Origin: Sulfuricurvum sp.
GTDB taxonomy: Bacteria > Campylobacterota > Campylobacteria > Campylobacterales > Sulfurimonadaceae
NCBI RefSeq assembly: GCF_028688295.1
Contig: NZ_JAQTYM010000012.1
Span: 1 to 46,127, forward strand
Length of the DNA: 46,127 nt
Direction: 5' to 3'
Positions 9,656-18,967 of this stretch are shown here, piece after piece. Each line of letters opens with the position of its first letter. The first letter of the stretch is position 1. The notes beneath the pieces are model-generated. The model was not told the DNA's origin. It did no database searches and saw only the letters and a program-made list of their open reading frames with translations. Both the position numbers and the translations under genes were made by a program.

Positions 9656-11692
9656 GTGAGTAAAGTCTATTTCTCCACGTGGCGGGGTGAGCAAATCAAC
9701 AACATCGGCAAAAGCGACGATGCTTGGGAAAAATCTGCTTATAACCTTCCGTTGGAATACAACGAACATGCCCATTCCAAAGCGTTTATCGGTTGGGACG
9801 GTGTGGCGCTTTTTAATCCTGATGTAGACGTGGTTCGTCTTGCGACAGAGTATGCAGCGCAGTATCAGGTTTATTCCGAAGCGTGCGGACGCTGTGCACC
9901 GGGACGATGGGGTGGACGTATTTTATACGATTTGCTCGATAAGATTGCTCGCGGTGAAGGCTCGCTAAGTGATATGGAACATCTCAAAGAGGTCTCTCGC
10001 ACAATGCAAGAGACCTCTAAATGTGAGATCGGTAAAACGGTTCCGAATCCGCTTTTGGATTTAATGACCCATTTTGAGTCTGAGTTTGTGGCGTGTATCG
10101 AGAACCAAAAACCGTCCAAACATTACCATTTGGAAGATACGAGCTACATTGCGAAAATCACTGCGCCGTGTATGGATGCCTGTCCAGCGCATGTCGATAT
10201 TCCGGCCTATATCGAGGGTGTTCGCGATTTGCGCTTTGATGATTCATTGATGGCAACCCGTCAAACAATGCCTCTTGCACACACCTGCGGTCGTGTTTGT
10301 CCTCATCCGTGTGAAACCGAGTGTCGCAGAACGAACCTTGACGAGCCGATCTCTATTATGGAACTCAAACGTTTGGGTGCCGATTATGAGACCGATCACG
10401 GATTCGGATTTTTTCACCCGAGTGAGAAAAAACCGTCCATCGGTAAAAAAGTAGCCGTTATCGGTGCCGGTCCTGCGGGACTTACGGGTGCGTACTATTT
10501 GGCATTAGACGGAATCGATGTGGATGTTTACGAAGAGCTTCCGGTTCTCGGCGGTGAAGTAGCGGTTGGTGTACCTGAATATCGTATGCCGATCGATAAA
10601 TACAACCAAGATATCGAAGCCGTTCGAAGCCTTGGGGTGAATTTTATTACGAACTCCAAAGTCACCGCTGATATGATGCGCCGTTTTGAGAATGAGTATG
10701 ATGCGACTTTAGTGGCAACAGGTACCCGTATCTCGAAAAAAGTCTATTGTGACAACGAACGCCAAGAGATCCAAGGGTACTGGGGAGCGATTGACTTTTT
10801 GGATAAAGTGAACCTCCAAGTCAAATATGACATCATGGTTCCCGAAGCCGATCAAAAACGTCATATGCTACCAGCCGATTTTGTCGATCTTACAGGGAAA
10901 ACACTTGTGTGTGTTGGGGGTGGATTTACCTCGATGGACGTTGTCCGCTGTGCGATCCGTGCAAACGCTAAAAAAGTGGTCATGTTGTATCGACGTGATG
11001 AAAAAACTATCATTAAAAATACAACCTATGAAGAATACCACGAAGCGGTAGAAGAGGGTGTTGAATTTATTTTTCATTCGGCAGTTGCTGAAATGAGAGA
11101 TGAGAACGATGTTCTCAAATCATTGATTGTAGACCGTTATGAGTTGGTTCCTGATCCAAACGGAGGACGTCCGAATTTGGAGAAAATCGAAGGGGCAAGT
11201 TTTGAAATGGAGTGTGATTATCTCATCCCTGCCGTTTCTCAAAGTGCCGATTTGAAACTTCTTCCCGAAGAGTGGGAGATTGAACGCACCTCATGGGCAA
11301 CGATCAAAACCAACGGTAAAGACTACATGACTTCACGCAAAGGTGTCTTTGCAGCAGGAGATTGTGAATACGGTCCAATGACGATTGTCAATGCCGTCGG
11401 TCAAGCCAAACGTGCAGCATCAGTGATGTCACGCTATGTGCTCAACGGCGAGATTAGCCTCACTGATGATGAAATAATGGAAGATCACCTCCGTAAACTC
11501 AAAGTCTATGATAAAAAAGAAAAAATTGTCGGTTGGCTTCCGGGGTTACCGCGTCAACACAGTGAAGTACTCACCGTTGATGAGCGGCGCGACAACAATC
11601 GTGAAGTGAAATACGGCTTTACACAAGAAGAGGCACTCGCAGAGGCAGAGCGCTGTATGCGCTGTTACTACATCGCGATGGTAGCACACTAA
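9656..11692 (+). CDS. NuoF-like Fe-S segment fused to a GltD-like FAD/NAD(P) oxidoreductase
   Basis: This is a 678-aa protein in the nuoF position. Residues about 65-145 resemble the C-terminal cluster N3 segment of NuoF (CGRCAPGRWGG at 77-87, then Cys123), but the FMN/NADH-binding core of NuoF is absent and the third Cys is Gly83. From about 160 it is like the small subunit of glutamate synthase: Fe-S binding cysteines 172, 176, 211, 215, 219 and 223, an FAD-binding GAGPAG (270-275), a nucleotide-binding GGGFTSMD (421-428) followed by RR (446-447), and a second FAD contact in GVFAAGDC (563-570). A CMRC pair lies near the C-terminus. The start GTG at 9656 follows AAGGAACC. Inference: it delivers electrons from NAD(P)H, or a carrier, to complex I in place of NuoEF. 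Confidence 0.85.
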   Translation: MSKVYFSTWRGEQINNIGKSDDAWEKSAYNLPLEYNEHAHSKAFIGWDGVALFNPDVDVVRLATEYAAQYQVYSEACGRCAPGRWGGRILYDLLDKIARGEGSLSDMEHLKEVSRTMQETSKCEIGKTVPNPLLDLMTHFESEFVACIENQKPSKHYHLEDTSYIAKITAPCMDACPAHVDIPAYIEGVRDLRFDDSLMATRQTMPLAHTCGRVCPHPCETECRRTNLDEPISIMELKRLGADYETDHGFGFFHPSEKKPSIGKKVAVIGAGPAGLTGAYYLALDGIDVDVYEELPVLGGEVAVGVPEYRMPIDKYNQDIEAVRSLGVNFITNSKVTADMMRRFENEYDATLVATGTRISKKVYCDNERQEIQGYWGAIDFLDKVNLQVKYDIMVPEADQKRHMLPADFVDLTGKTLVCVGGGFTSMDVVRCAIRANAKKVVMLYRRDEKTIIKNTTYEEYHEAVEEGVEFIFHSAVAEMRDENDVLKSLIVDRYELVPDPNGGRPNLEKIEGASFEMECDYLIPAVSQSADLKLLPEEWEIERTSWATIKTNGKDYMTSRKGVFAAGDCEYGPMTIVNAVGQAKRAASVMSRYVLNGEISLTDDEIMEDHLRKLKVYDKKEKIVGWLPGLPRQHSEVLTVDERRDNNREVKYGFTQEEALAEAERCMRCYYIAMVAH

Positions 11693-11703
11693 AGGAGGGA
11701 TGG

Positions 11704-13959
11704 ATGATCAATTTTACGATTAACGGCCAGCCCGTCATAGCAAACAAAGGGGAGACGATTCTCCAAGCGGCACGCAAAGCGGGATTTTATATTCCGACGA
11801 TGTGTTATTTGGAGAAAACAACCCCGTGTGCATCATGCCGTTTGTGTGTAGTTGAAACGGACAAAACAGATGGGTTGATCCTAAGCTGTCAAACCCCTCC
11901 GACCGAAGGGTTAGGGGTTACGATTAATTCCGAGCGTCTTGAGCAAGAGCGTACGAATATTATGCGTCTTTACGATGTCAATCACCCCTTAGAATGCGGT
12001 GTGTGTGACAAATCGGGGGCGTGTGATCTTCAAAATAAAACCTTGGAATTCGGTATTTCATCTCAGCACTTTAGTGCCAAAGATCAGCACCGTACCATCG
12101 AGCATTGGGGATTGATTAATTACGATCCATCGTTGTGTATTTTATGTGAAAAGTGTGTTCACGTCTGTAATGAGATTATCGGTGATGATGCGATTACACT
12201 CCAATTCGGTGGATATAAGTCCTCTGTTATTCCGAAAAACAGCGATGCCCTCGATTGTACTTTCTGCGGTGAGTGTATTGCAGTATGTCCGGTCGGTGCA
12301 TTGGTAAGCAGTGATTTTCAATACAGCGCTAACGCATGGGAATTAACTCAAATCCCTGCTACGTGCGCTCACTGTTCAGCGGGATGTTCGTTAACGTATG
12401 AAGTACGCCATACATCCAACTCGATTGGTGCAAAGGCTAAAATCTACCGCGTAACGAATGATTTTGAACACACGACACTTTGCGGTGCAGGGCGTTTTGG
12501 ATTTGATTTTGCGGTTGAGGGGACAAAAGAGGAGTCTGAGTTTGCTAAAGCAATCGCGGCACTCTCAAATGCCAGTGCAATCCGTTTTAGTTCATTCATT
12601 ACCAATGAAGAGGCGATGATTCTTCAGGGGCTAAAAGAGAAACTTGGATTAAAACTTTATAATGAAGAGGCTCGTGCGTATCAAAGCTTTATGAGTGCGT
12701 ACGCTTCGATTAGCGGTAAAACAGGTTTCGGCGGAAGCCTTGATGCTGTGCGACAAAGTGATGGAATCATCGTTCTTGGAGGACGTTTCACGAGCGATAA
12801 TCCGGCAGTGCGTTACGCAATGACAACCGCGGCTCGTCATAGAGGGGCCAAAGTTGTTTATATGCACCCGATTGAAGATGAATTGCTTCAAAATGTTGTC
12901 ACTCAGTTTGTCAAATACGAAGTAGGAACTGAAGAGGGTGTTGTCGCAATGCTTGCAAAAACACTTTTAGCAGGTGCGGATCTCTCAGATGAAGTAGCAG
13001 CCTTTTTTGAAGCGCTTGACGAGGGATATTTGTGCGCAGAGTGCAATGTCGGAGATGAAGAGTTTGCACGAATCGCAAAATCGTTTGGCCGTGCAAAATC
13101 TAAAACCTTGGTGATTGGAAGCGACGTTTTAAATCATAAGCGCTCAGCAAATATTGCCCGCTTGTGTGCGATGGTAGAAGCCTATACAGAGTTTTCGGTT
13201 GTGGTTGTTCCCTCAAACGTCAACACTATCGGGGTCTCATTGATTTGTGATTTGGATGTTGATAACGGCGGGGAAAATGTGGTCGGTTACAATGCATCAG
13301 GTGATTATACGATGGGCTCCATCGGAAATGTCAACCTCCCATTGCCATCACTGAACCAACAAGAGGGGACGTTCGTCAGTATTAATCACCAAGTACTGCC
13401 AACTAATGTTGCGGTTTCCTATGACGGTTACACCTTGAATGATCTAGCCTCTGCACTGGGGTTAAAATCTGACAACACGATTGACTATACCCACAAGCTT
13501 CCTCTATCAAAAGGGTTTAGTGCAGTAGCATTCGATAATCTTGGGAACTTTTTCACTCCGTTGGGTGAAGATGAACGAGGTTATAGGTTGGAGAGTATCG
13601 ATGTTGAAGCTTCCGGCACTTTAGAAGAGATCGAAGATTTACCTGAGTTTAACGGAAGTGTTGTCTATCACTGTAATCCGGTGAATCAGTTTAACGGTTA
13701 CACTGCCCGCACGTCACAGCTTGAAAAAGAGGCAATGTTACGCGGTTCTGCTCAGTTTGCGGCTGCTGCAAAAATCGCAGATGGTGATAAAATTCGCGTT
13801 GAATTTCCTCACAGCACACAAGAGCGGATTTTTAAACTCGATTCTAGTTTAAAAGGGACGATAGCACTGGTTCCGGCATACGATGTCGGATTCGGTGGTT
13901 TGAATGAACACTATCGCTTTGAAAAGGTGAAAATTATGAGGATGGGGAGTGAATCATGA
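11704..13959 (+). CDS. nuoG: NADH-quinone oxidoreductase subunit G, first copy
   Basis: This is a 751-aa Fe-S subunit of the complex I peripheral arm. It has an N-terminal ferredoxin-like [2Fe-2S] domain (Cys34, 45, 48, 62), the His94-Cys98-Cys101-Cys107 motif of N5, two further four-Cys motifs (145, 148, 151, 155 and 185, 188, 191, 195), and the N7-type CAHCSAGC with Cys221, 224, 228 and 260. The remainder is a degenerate molybdopterin-oxidoreductase-like domain. A strong AAAGGAGG ribosome-binding site precedes the ATG. The stop overlaps the second nuoG by 4 nt. It is about 75 residues shorter than the second copy. Confidence 0.94.
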   Translation: MINFTINGQPVIANKGETILQAARKAGFYIPTMCYLEKTTPCASCRLCVVETDKTDGLILSCQTPPTEGLGVTINSERLEQERTNIMRLYDVNHPLECGVCDKSGACDLQNKTLEFGISSQHFSAKDQHRTIEHWGLINYDPSLCILCEKCVHVCNEIIGDDAITLQFGGYKSSVIPKNSDALDCTFCGECIAVCPVGALVSSDFQYSANAWELTQIPATCAHCSAGCSLTYEVRHTSNSIGAKAKIYRVTNDFEHTTLCGAGRFGFDFAVEGTKEESEFAKAIAALSNASAIRFSSFITNEEAMILQGLKEKLGLKLYNEEARAYQSFMSAYASISGKTGFGGSLDAVRQSDGIIVLGGRFTSDNPAVRYAMTTAARHRGAKVVYMHPIEDELLQNVVTQFVKYEVGTEEGVVAMLAKTLLAGADLSDEVAAFFEALDEGYLCAECNVGDEEFARIAKSFGRAKSKTLVIGSDVLNHKRSANIARLCAMVEAYTEFSVVVVPSNVNTIGVSLICDLDVDNGGENVVGYNASGDYTMGSIGNVNLPLPSLNQQEGTFVSINHQVLPTNVAVSYDGYTLNDLASALGLKSDNTIDYTHKLPLSKGFSAVAFDNLGNFFTPLGEDERGYRLESIDVEASGTLEEIEDLPEFNGSVVYHCNPVNQFNGYTARTSQLEKEAMLRGSAQFAAAAKIADGDKIRVEFPHSTQERIFKLDSSLKGTIALVPAYDVGFGGLNEHYRFEKVKIMRMGSES

Positions 13960-16442
13960 ATGAAATCACGATAACCATAGACGGTCGTGCTATCCAAACG
14001 CAAGAGGGGGAATACATCCTCAATGCGGCGCGTGCCAATGGTATCTTTATTCCGGCTATTTGTTATTTGACACGATGTTCGCCGACATTGGCGTGCCGTA
14101 TTTGTTTGGTTGAAGCGGATGGCAAACAAGTGTATGCGTGTAATGCAAAAGCGAAAAGTGGGATGGACATTACGACGACGACCCCAAACATTTTGGCAGA
14201 GCGCAGAGCGATCATGGAAGTCTATGATGTCAATCATCCGTTAGAGTGTGGTGTATGTGACCAATCGGGTGAGTGTGAGTTGCAAAACTATACTCTCGAA
14301 GTGGGAGTTGATGCGCAAACGTATTCGATCAAAGATACCCATAAACCGGCACAAGACTGGGGCTTGATTCACTATGATCCGGCTTTGTGTATTATGTGTG
14401 AGCGTTGTATTACTGTCTGTAAAGATATGATCGGGGATGCGGCACTCTCTACCGTTGCACGTGGCTCTGAGGCGATTGAGGCTGAATTCAAAGAGTCTAT
14501 GCCAAAAGACGCCTATGCGATGTGGAATAAGCTTAACAAATCGTTGATTGCACCAAACGGCGGCGACACACTCGATTGTACTAACTGTGGTGAATGTACC
14601 TCGGTATGTCCGGTCGGTGCGTTGGTGAGCAGTGATTATCAGTATACCTCTAATGCATGGGAGCATAAACAGATCCCTGCAACGTGTGCCCATTGTTCAG
14701 CAGGGTGCCAACTCAGCTACGATATCAAACATACCAGTATTACTGATCCTGAGGCTAAAATCTACCGTGTTAAAAACGAGTGGAACTATGTCTCTCTCTG
14801 CGGTGCGGGACGTTACGGGTATGATTTTGAAAACCGTGATGTTGTAAAAAATCCGGTTGCTTTCGAAGCTGCGATTGCCGCGTTCAAAAAAGCCGATACT
14901 ATCGCATTTAGCTCGACAATTACGAATGAAGAAGCGTTGATCCTCCAACGTTTGAAAGAGAAATTTGGTGTTCGTTTGGTGAATAATGAAGCGTTAGCCC
15001 TCAAAAACTTTTTGAGCAATTACAGCACTATTAGCGGGAAATCACTCTACGGCGGAGATTTGAAACAAGTACATGAGGCTGATTTCGTCGTCTCAATCGG
15101 AAGTGCCCTCAAAACCGATAACCCGAATGCCCGTTTTGCTATGAATAATGCCCTATCGATGAACAAAGGGGCGGGGCTCTATTTTCATCCGATCAACGAT
15201 CCTGTGATCGCGGATATGTCTAAAAACGTGACACAGTTCAACCATGCTCCGATGATGGAAGAGGCGGCTTTGTATCTAATGCTCGATCTTTTTGGAGATA
15301 AAGAGACTATGCCATCAAGCGTCGTCGAATATCTCTCGACATTCCACTCAACAAAAACCGTAAGCGTTGAAGAAACGGTCGATGAAAAAGTGACTGAAAC
15401 CGTTACAAAAATGGTTCTGAATGAAGAGAGCGGTGTCGAAGAAGAGGTGAGCGAAGAGGTGACTAAAACTGTGAAGAAAAAGGTGAGCAAAGAGGTTGAA
15501 GTGGACGAAAATGCCCTTTTTGCCTTGTTGAATGCGCCGGCTGGCTTTGCGGAAACTCTTACCAAATATTTGGCGAAAAAAGAGAATTTCGCATTGATGG
15601 TAGGACCTGATCTTTACACTCACCCACATGCAGCTAATTGTGCCCGTCTTGTTGCGTTGATCGAAAAATATACCGTATTTAGCGTCACCATGATCCCGAA
15701 TCTTGCTAACACTTTAGGTGTAGCAATGATTTGTGATTTGGACGGTGAACGTGGAAGCTACACGATCGGGTATAACACAGCGGGTGATTTCACTCTTAGT
15801 GCTTTAGGCAATGGCGATTTGGATATGCCATCACTGAATCAACAAGAGGGGACACTCACTGGTATCGACAAACGGGTTAATCCGACCAATGCGGCTTTGA
15901 GCTATGGTGGATACATTTTAAATGATCTAGCGAATGCGCTTGGTGTGAATGCAAAATTAACCGTTGATTATACCGCTCAGTTACCTGTTGAAAAAGGCTT
16001 TAGTGCGTGCGTATTTGACAGCTTGCCAAATCACTATACTAACAGCGGTGAAGAAGTTCGAGGGTACTTATTGAAGAATATTGCCATGAATGTTAGTGCA
16101 GATGAAAATGTTCGTCCGTTTGACGTTTCTGCAGCAATTAGAGAAAAAGTAGTTTACTTAGCCAATCCGGTGCTCCAATTCTCACCGTTTACTGCCGCAT
16201 CGCATCAACTTCAAGAAAGTGGAGGTATCTATCTCTCTGCTTCTGCAATCGAAGCCAATGGTTGGAGCGAAGGGGAGCTCGTGAAGGTTAAAACTGCGCG
16301 TGGCGAGTTAAGTGTAAGTATTATCAAAGACGGTAAAATAGAAGGGGATATCGCTTATCTTCCAACATTTGATACCGCTATCAACTCTGAAGCACTGTTT
16401 GAGCGTTACCGTTTCGCCAGTGTATCAATTCAAAAGGTGTAA
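13956..16442 (+). CDS. nuoG: NADH-quinone oxidoreductase subunit G, second copy
   Basis: This is an 828-aa paralogue of the preceding gene with the same cofactor plan: [2Fe-2S] ligands Cys36, 47, 50 and 62, His94/Cys98/Cys101/Cys107, two four-Cys motifs, and CAHCSAGC (residues 244-251). It differs by an insertion between the two ferredoxin motifs (about 171-203) and a highly charged, repetitive insertion at about 467-518 rich in Glu, Lys, Val and Thr. The C-terminal molybdopterin-like domain is retained but probably carries no cofactor. Start and stop overlaps indicate coupled translation with nuoG1 and nuoH. Both copies look intact; whether they sit in one complex or in alternatives is unknown. 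Confidence 0.93.
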   Translation: MNEITITIDGRAIQTQEGEYILNAARANGIFIPAICYLTRCSPTLACRICLVEADGKQVYACNAKAKSGMDITTTTPNILAERRAIMEVYDVNHPLECGVCDQSGECELQNYTLEVGVDAQTYSIKDTHKPAQDWGLIHYDPALCIMCERCITVCKDMIGDAALSTVARGSEAIEAEFKESMPKDAYAMWNKLNKSLIAPNGGDTLDCTNCGECTSVCPVGALVSSDYQYTSNAWEHKQIPATCAHCSAGCQLSYDIKHTSITDPEAKIYRVKNEWNYVSLCGAGRYGYDFENRDVVKNPVAFEAAIAAFKKADTIAFSSTITNEEALILQRLKEKFGVRLVNNEALALKNFLSNYSTISGKSLYGGDLKQVHEADFVVSIGSALKTDNPNARFAMNNALSMNKGAGLYFHPINDPVIADMSKNVTQFNHAPMMEEAALYLMLDLFGDKETMPSSVVEYLSTFHSTKTVSVEETVDEKVTETVTKMVLNEESGVEEEVSEEVTKTVKKKVSKEVEVDENALFALLNAPAGFAETLTKYLAKKENFALMVGPDLYTHPHAANCARLVALIEKYTVFSVTMIPNLANTLGVAMICDLDGERGSYTIGYNTAGDFTLSALGNGDLDMPSLNQQEGTLTGIDKRVNPTNAALSYGGYILNDLANALGVNAKLTVDYTAQLPVEKGFSACVFDSLPNHYTNSGEEVRGYLLKNIAMNVSADENVRPFDVSAAIREKVVYLANPVLQFSPFTAASHQLQESGGIYLSASAIEANGWSEGELVKVKTARGELSVSIIKDGKIEGDIAYLPTFDTAINSEALFERYRFASVSIQKV

Positions 16443-16445
16443 AGC

Positions 16446-17435
16446 ATGGATGTAGCATTTATCATCGAAACGATTATTAAAATCGTCGTAATCTTGTTAG
16501 TCTTCTCAGCGCTCGCAGGTCTTGGGACCTATTTTGAGCGTAAAGTGCTGGCGTTCATGCAACGCCGACTTGGGCCGATGCACGTCGGACCATTCGGATT
16601 GCTTCAAGTTGCAGCGGATGGGATTAAACTCTTTACCAAAGAGGATATTATCCCTCAAAATGTTGTTAAACCGATTTTTAAAATCGCTCCTGTTATTACG
16701 GCAGCAACAGCATTTATGGCTGCCGCCGCGATTCCGTTTTGGCCTCAGTTTACGGTTATGGGTTATACCGTTCATCCGATCGTCGCCGATATCAATGTCG
16801 GTATCCTCTATGTATTAGGGGTTATGGCGATTGGGTTGTACGGACCGCTTTTGGGTGGTATGGCATCGGCGAATAAATGGTCGTTGATCTCAGCCGCGCG
16901 TAGTGCTGCGATCTTCATTTCGTATGAGGTTATCACAGGGTTATCTTTGTTGGCACCACTCATGATGGTGGGTTCATTATCTCTGATTGATATTAACAAT
17001 TACCAAGCGGGAGGAATCACCCACTGGATCGTATGGTCACAGCCGGTAGCATTTATCCTCTTTTGGATTGCCGCATTTGCAGAAACAGGACGTACTCCGT
17101 TTCACTTGGTGGCAAATGACCATGAGATTATTGACGGGTTTGGTACCGAATATTCGGGTATGCGTTGGGGCCTTTTCTTCATCGGTGAATACGCGAACAT
17201 GTTCTTTATCTCGTTCGTAATCGCCATTATTTTCTTGGGCGGTTTTGGTGATGGTTCAATAGCAGGAGCATTTCAGCTTTTGTTGAAAGTAGCGTTTTTC
17301 TTTTTCTTTTTCCTTTGGACTCGCGCTGCATGGCCGGATGTCCGACCTGACCAATTGATGTGGTTGTGTTGGAAAGTATTAATGCCGATTGCGGTGATCA
17401 ACATTGTGATCACCGGCATCGTGATGATGTTCTAA
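16446..17435 (+). CDS. nuoH: NADH-quinone oxidoreductase subunit H
   Basis: This is a 329-aa, roughly eight-helix membrane subunit that connects the peripheral arm to the proton-pumping arm and lines the quinone tunnel. Characteristic blocks are ERKVLAFMQRRLGPMHVGPFG (residues about 31-51) and AETGRTPFHLVANDHEIIDGF with the conserved acidic loop, plus WTRAAWPDVRPDQLMWLCWKVLMP near the C-terminus. The start follows AAAAGGTG at the end of nuoG2. Length and motifs are normal. Confidence 0.96.
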   Translation: MDVAFIIETIIKIVVILLVFSALAGLGTYFERKVLAFMQRRLGPMHVGPFGLLQVAADGIKLFTKEDIIPQNVVKPIFKIAPVITAATAFMAAAAIPFWPQFTVMGYTVHPIVADINVGILYVLGVMAIGLYGPLLGGMASANKWSLISAARSAAIFISYEVITGLSLLAPLMMVGSLSLIDINNYQAGGITHWIVWSQPVAFILFWIAAFAETGRTPFHLVANDHEIIDGFGTEYSGMRWGLFFIGEYANMFFISFVIAIIFLGGFGDGSIAGAFQLLLKVAFFFFFFLWTRAAWPDVRPDQLMWLCWKVLMPIAVINIVITGIVMMF

Positions 17436-17447
17436 GGAGGTTGGGTT

Positions 17448-18071
17448 ATGCATCATGAAGAACCATTTACAAATCGTAATGTGAGCGAGTCATCTGCTTA
17501 TTATTACGTTGATATCGAAACTTACCCGACTACCGGATGGGATAAGTTTAAACAGGTTGTGAAACGTACGTTTAACGGAGAACTTTTTGTAGGTCTTTGG
17601 GTAGTTATGCGTGAGATGATTAAATTTGACATCCATACGGTTCAATACCCGTTGGAGAAACTTCCGATCGGTCCACGTTATCGTGCTGTTCATAAACTGT
17701 TACGTTTGTGGGAATCAGGGTATGAACGTTGTATCGGATGCGGATTGTGCGAAAAAATCTGTATCTCCGACTGTATTCGTATGGACACACGTATCGATGA
17801 AAATAGCCGTAAAGAGGTTACTGAATACAGTATTAATCTCGGACGTTGTATTTTCTGCGGATATTGCGCTGAAGTGTGTCCGGAACTCGCAATCGTTCAT
17901 GGTGGACGTTATGAAAATGGCTCAGAACAACGTGCTCATTTCGTAATCAAAGACGATATGCTCACCCCGCTCGATCTACTTAAAGCGGGTGAACAAGCAG
18001 AATACCCAGGCTTTGGAGCCATCATCCCAGGAAGCGACGCGTCGGTCAAAAAGACCCCGTTGGCGTATTAA
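17448..18071 (+). CDS. nuoI: NADH-quinone oxidoreductase subunit I
   Basis: This is a 207-aa subunit carrying two [4Fe-4S] clusters (N6a/N6b) that pass electrons towards N2. The ferredoxin motifs are CIGCGLCEKIC (Cys95, 98, 101, 105) and CIFCGYCAEVCP (Cys134, 137, 140, 144). The N-terminal part contains an amphipathic segment that rests on the membrane arm. A very strong AAGGAGG precedes the ATG. The C-terminal tail after residue 165 is longer than in Escherichia coli. Confidence 0.96.
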   Translation: MHHEEPFTNRNVSESSAYYYVDIETYPTTGWDKFKQVVKRTFNGELFVGLWVVMREMIKFDIHTVQYPLEKLPIGPRYRAVHKLLRLWESGYERCIGCGLCEKICISDCIRMDTRIDENSRKEVTEYSINLGRCIFCGYCAEVCPELAIVHGGRYENGSEQRAHFVIKDDMLTPLDLLKAGEQAEYPGFGAIIPGSDASVKKTPLAY

Positions 18072-18080
18072 GGAGTCAGA

Positions 18081-18659
18081 ATGTTTGAAGCTATCGCTTT
18101 TTATCTGTTTGCAGCCCTCACCATCACGATGTTTACCATCACGGTGATGACGTCTCAAGCATTGTATGCCATTACCGCAATGGCGGCGGGGATGATTTTC
18201 ATCTCGGCATTTTTCTTTATTTTGGGTGCCGACTTTTTGGGTGCAATCCAAATCATCGTTTATACCGGAGCCGTTATGGCGTTGTATGCTTTTGGTATGA
18301 TGTTTTTCGATACAACACGCGACGTTGTAGAAAAACGTACTAACCCTCAAATCGTATTTGTCCTTGGGGTCTTGGCAGCCGTTATGGTGGTTGCAATTTT
18401 CGTAGCGCCGATTGTCTCCAATAATATTCAAGCCCTTTATCCGATTCAAGAAGGTGTTGGTAATTCTCAAGCCGTCGGTATGGTTTTATTTACCAAATAC
18501 CTTGTACCTTTTGAACTGGCAGCGGTTATGTTGTTGGTTGCAATGATCGGCGGAATCGTTTTAGCAGGTAAAAAAATGGACAAATCGTTGACGTTGATGA
18601 AAGAAGAAGAAATTGGCTTGATGGACGATACTTTTGAACCAAAAGCAGGGGGACACTGA
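18081..18659 (+). CDS. nuoJ: NADH-quinone oxidoreductase subunit J
   Basis: This is a 192-aa membrane subunit with about five transmembrane helices. The helix 3 block GAIQIIVYTGAVMALYAFGMMF matches the conserved NuoJ segment with its pi-bulge and Tyr/Gly residues. AAGGAG lies just ahead of the ATG, and the stop overlaps the nuoK start (TGATG). The normal role is conformational coupling between quinone chemistry and proton channels. Confidence 0.95.
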   Translation: MFEAIAFYLFAALTITMFTITVMTSQALYAITAMAAGMIFISAFFFILGADFLGAIQIIVYTGAVMALYAFGMMFFDTTRDVVEKRTNPQIVFVLGVLAAVMVVAIFVAPIVSNNIQALYPIQEGVGNSQAVGMVLFTKYLVPFELAAVMLLVAMIGGIVLAGKKMDKSLTLMKEEEIGLMDDTFEPKAGGH

Positions 18660-18964
18660 TGGAAGTTACACTCAATCATTATCTTGTTTTATCCACCATT
18701 TTGTTTGCAATTGGTTTAGTTGGGGTTATGCGTCGTAAAAACCTTTTGATGCTCTTTTTTGCAACGGAGATTTTACTTAACGCGACTAACATTGCATTTG
18801 CGGCCATCTCTCACTATATCGGTGATTTGAGTGGACAAATGTTTGCGTTTTTCATTATTGCAATCGCAGCATCCGAAGTAGCAATCGGACTCGGGCTTCT
18901 CATCGTATGGTTTAAACGTACCGGTAAGATCGACCTAGATCAAATGAATTCAATGCGAGGATAG
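18659..18964 (+). CDS. nuoK: NADH-quinone oxidoreductase subunit K
   Basis: This is a 101-aa membrane subunit of three transmembrane helices, homologous to MrpC. The two conserved membrane glutamates are visible in ATEILLNATNIAF (helix 2) and AASEVAIGLGLLI (helix 3). It overlaps nuoJ by one nucleotide and is followed 3 nt later by nuoL. The length is exactly that expected. Confidence 0.96.
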   Translation: MEVTLNHYLVLSTILFAIGLVGVMRRKNLLMLFFATEILLNATNIAFAAISHYIGDLSGQMFAFFIIAIAASEVAIGLGLLIVWFKRTGKIDLDQMNSMRG

Positions 18965-18967
18965 GCT

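Noticed and set aside
15185-15629. Minus-strand frames opposite the charged insertion of nuoG2
   Set aside because: The Ser/Thr/Phe-rich translations are the complement of the Glu/Lys/Val-rich coding repeat, not separate genes.
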